A program made the position numbers and the translations under genes. Below, piece by piece: positions 14,031 through 15,078 of a stretch of DNA of 15,078 bases (positions within the stretch are counted from its first letter, which is position 1; each line of letters opens with the position of its first letter). The notes beneath the pieces are model-generated. The model made no database searches and was not told the DNA's origin. It saw only the letters and a list, made by a program, of their open reading frames with translations. This DNA is from Pseudomonadota bacterium (GTDB lineage: Bacteria > Pseudomonadota > Alphaproteobacteria > Rhizobiales > Rhizobiaceae): the NCBI GenBank assembly GCA_023393575.1, contig JAEWKX010000266.1, forward strand, positions 1 through 15,078, written 5' to 3'.

Positions 14031-15078
14031 TCAGCAGATAACCGTTTCCGCGATCCGGATACCGAATCCTTCCAGGCCGACATAATGTCGTTCGCTGCGG
14101 GTCAAAAGCTTGATGGAGGTGATCCCGAGGTCCTTGAGGATCTGCGCGCCGAGGCCGATTTCGAGCCATTCGTTTTCCCGTTCCTTGGCCTGCTCGTGCG
14201 CTTCCTGGTCATGGCGGTGCTTGCGTCCGTGATCCTTCTGGCCGACGCCGACGGAGCCTACGCGCAGGTAGATGATGACGCCGCGGCCCTCGGCCGCGAT
14301 CTTCTCCATGTAGGTCTCGACCGGACGCCGGGCGCCGAAGACATCGGCCGCCACGTTTTCCAGATGCAGGCGAACAGGGATGTCTATCCCGTCGCGGATG
14401 TCCCCGAAGACGATGGCGACGTGCTGCATCGGATCCCAGGGCAGCGAATAGGCATGGCCCTTCGCCTTGCCGACCCGGGTATCGACGTCGAAGGTCGACT
14501 GCAGTTCGATCAGCGTTTCCTTGCGCTGCCGGTACGCGATCAGATCGGCGACGGAAACCTGCTTCAGGCCGTTCTTCTCGGCGAAGTCCGCCACCTGCAG
14601 TCCCCGCATGACCGTACCGTCGTCGTTGACGAGCTCGCAGATCACGCCGACGGGCGGCAGGCCGGCGAGCTTGCAGAGGTCGACCGCGGCTTCGGTATGG
14701 CCCGAGCGCATCAGCACGCCGCCCTCGCGGGCGATGAGCGGGAAGATATGGCCCGGGCGCACGAAATCGGGGGGGCCGGCGTTGGGGTTGGCGAGATTGC
14801 GTACCGTCAGCGTGCGGTCCTCCGCCGAAATGCCTGTCGTCGTGCCGTGCTTGAAGTCGACGGTCACCGTGAAGGCGGTGGTGTGGGCGCTGTCGTTTTC
14901 CGCCACCATGGCGTTGAGGTTGAGCCGCTTGGCCTCCTCGCGCGGCATCGGCGCGCAGACAATGCCGGAGGTGTGCCGGACGATGAAGGCCATCTTCTCG
15001 GCCGTGCAGTGGACGGCCGCGACGATCAGGTCCCCTTCGTTCTCGCGGTCGTCGTCATCGGTGACGCCGACGATCTCG
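14031..15078 (-). CDS. ribB: 3,4-dihydroxy-2-butanone-4-phosphate synthase with degenerate RibA-like domain (5' end outside window)
   Basis: RibB converts ribulose-5-phosphate to 3,4-dihydroxy-2-butanone-4-phosphate and formate, a precursor branch of riboflavin. The window shows 348 residues and cuts off the start; the reading frame is open to the edge, where the fragment begins EIVGVTDDDDREN, the metal- and substrate-binding acidic loop with EGDL. About 10-15 N-terminal residues are missing. Counting from the first visible residue, RPGHIFPL lies at 107-114 and SGHTEAAVD at 125-133 with catalytic H127. A second domain (about 190-348) resembles GTP cyclohydrolase II: ADVFG and GLGAQILKDLGI and YVGLEGFGI remain. 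Its three zinc cysteines are replaced by N241, P252 and E254, and the GRGIGL loop is lost. It is thus a RibBX-like protein whose cyclohydrolase half should be inactive. Any upstream FMN riboswitch lies outside the window. Confidence 0.95.
   Translation of the reverse strand, partial: EIVGVTDDDDRENEGDLIVAAVHCTAEKMAFIVRHTSGIVCAPMPREEAKRLNLNAMVAENDSAHTTAFTVTVDFKHGTTTGISAEDRTLTVRNLANPNAGPPDFVRPGHIFPLIAREGGVLMRSGHTEAAVDLCKLAGLPPVGVICELVNDDGTVMRGLQVADFAEKNGLKQVSVADLIAYRQRKETLIELQSTFDVDTRVGKAKGHAYSLPWDPMQHVAIVFGDIRDGIDIPVRLHLENVAADVFGARRPVETYMEKIAAEGRGVIIYLRVGSVGVGQKDHGRKHRHDQEAHEQAKERENEWLEIGLGAQILKDLGITSIKLLTRSERHYVGLEGFGIRIAETVIC

Noticed and set aside
1..15078. CRISPR arrays, insertion sequences, tRNA or rRNA genes
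   Set aside because: No regularly spaced repeats, transposase motifs, terminal inverted repeats or RNA-gene signatures were seen.

Overview
The window looks like a chromosomal segment of a GC-rich alphaproteobacterium, most likely a member of the Rhizobiales close to Rhizobium, Sinorhizobium or Shinella. The grounds are codon use, the gene order bioM-bioN-bioY, a two-domain RibB with a decayed RibA-like half, and the proximity of a histone-deacetylase-like gene, xseB and dxs. This placement rests on gene content; no database search was possible. Most of the DNA is well-packed housekeeping or transport sequence. There is no rRNA, tRNA, CRISPR array or insertion sequence, and no gene-free stretch longer than about 125 bases.

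Layout. Positions 1-9100 are read from the minus strand: histone-deacetylase-family hydrolase -> xseB -> (own promoter) TAXI solute-binding protein -> fused TRAP permease -> DUF1850 protein -> GNAT-like acetyltransferase -> pirin -> (own promoter) dxs. A plus-strand acyl-CoA thioesterase-like gene (9227-9631) diverges from the deacetylase gene and converges on bioY with one base between the stops. The minus-strand operon bioM-bioN-bioY (11504 down to 9633) encodes an ECF-type biotin importer. Diverging from it on the plus strand is a YcaQ/AlkX-family gene (11616-12809), then a two-gene RES-Xre toxin-antitoxin module (12872-13999). At the right edge a minus-strand ribB enters and lacks only its first codons.

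How the genes work together. The TAXI protein, fused permease and DUF1850 form one sodium- or proton-driven uptake unit of unknown substrate. A strong hairpin lies after the binding-protein gene, and the permease and DUF1850 genes overlap by 4 bases. BioM (ATPase), BioN (coupling protein) and BioY (biotin-binding membrane component) form one importer. The Xre-type antitoxin and RES toxin form one module, with a repeated 11-base element around the presumed promoter. dxs (isoprenoid precursors), ribB (riboflavin) and xseB (DNA repair) are core metabolism.

No clearly undescribed system was found. The observations most worth following are the DUF1850 partner of the TAXI transporter with its intra-operon hairpin, the RES-Xre module and its putative operators, the loss of all three zinc cysteines in the RibA-like half of RibB, a probable leaderless start for the YcaQ-family gene, and a recurring TTGAMR-N16/17-CATGTY promoter-like pattern.
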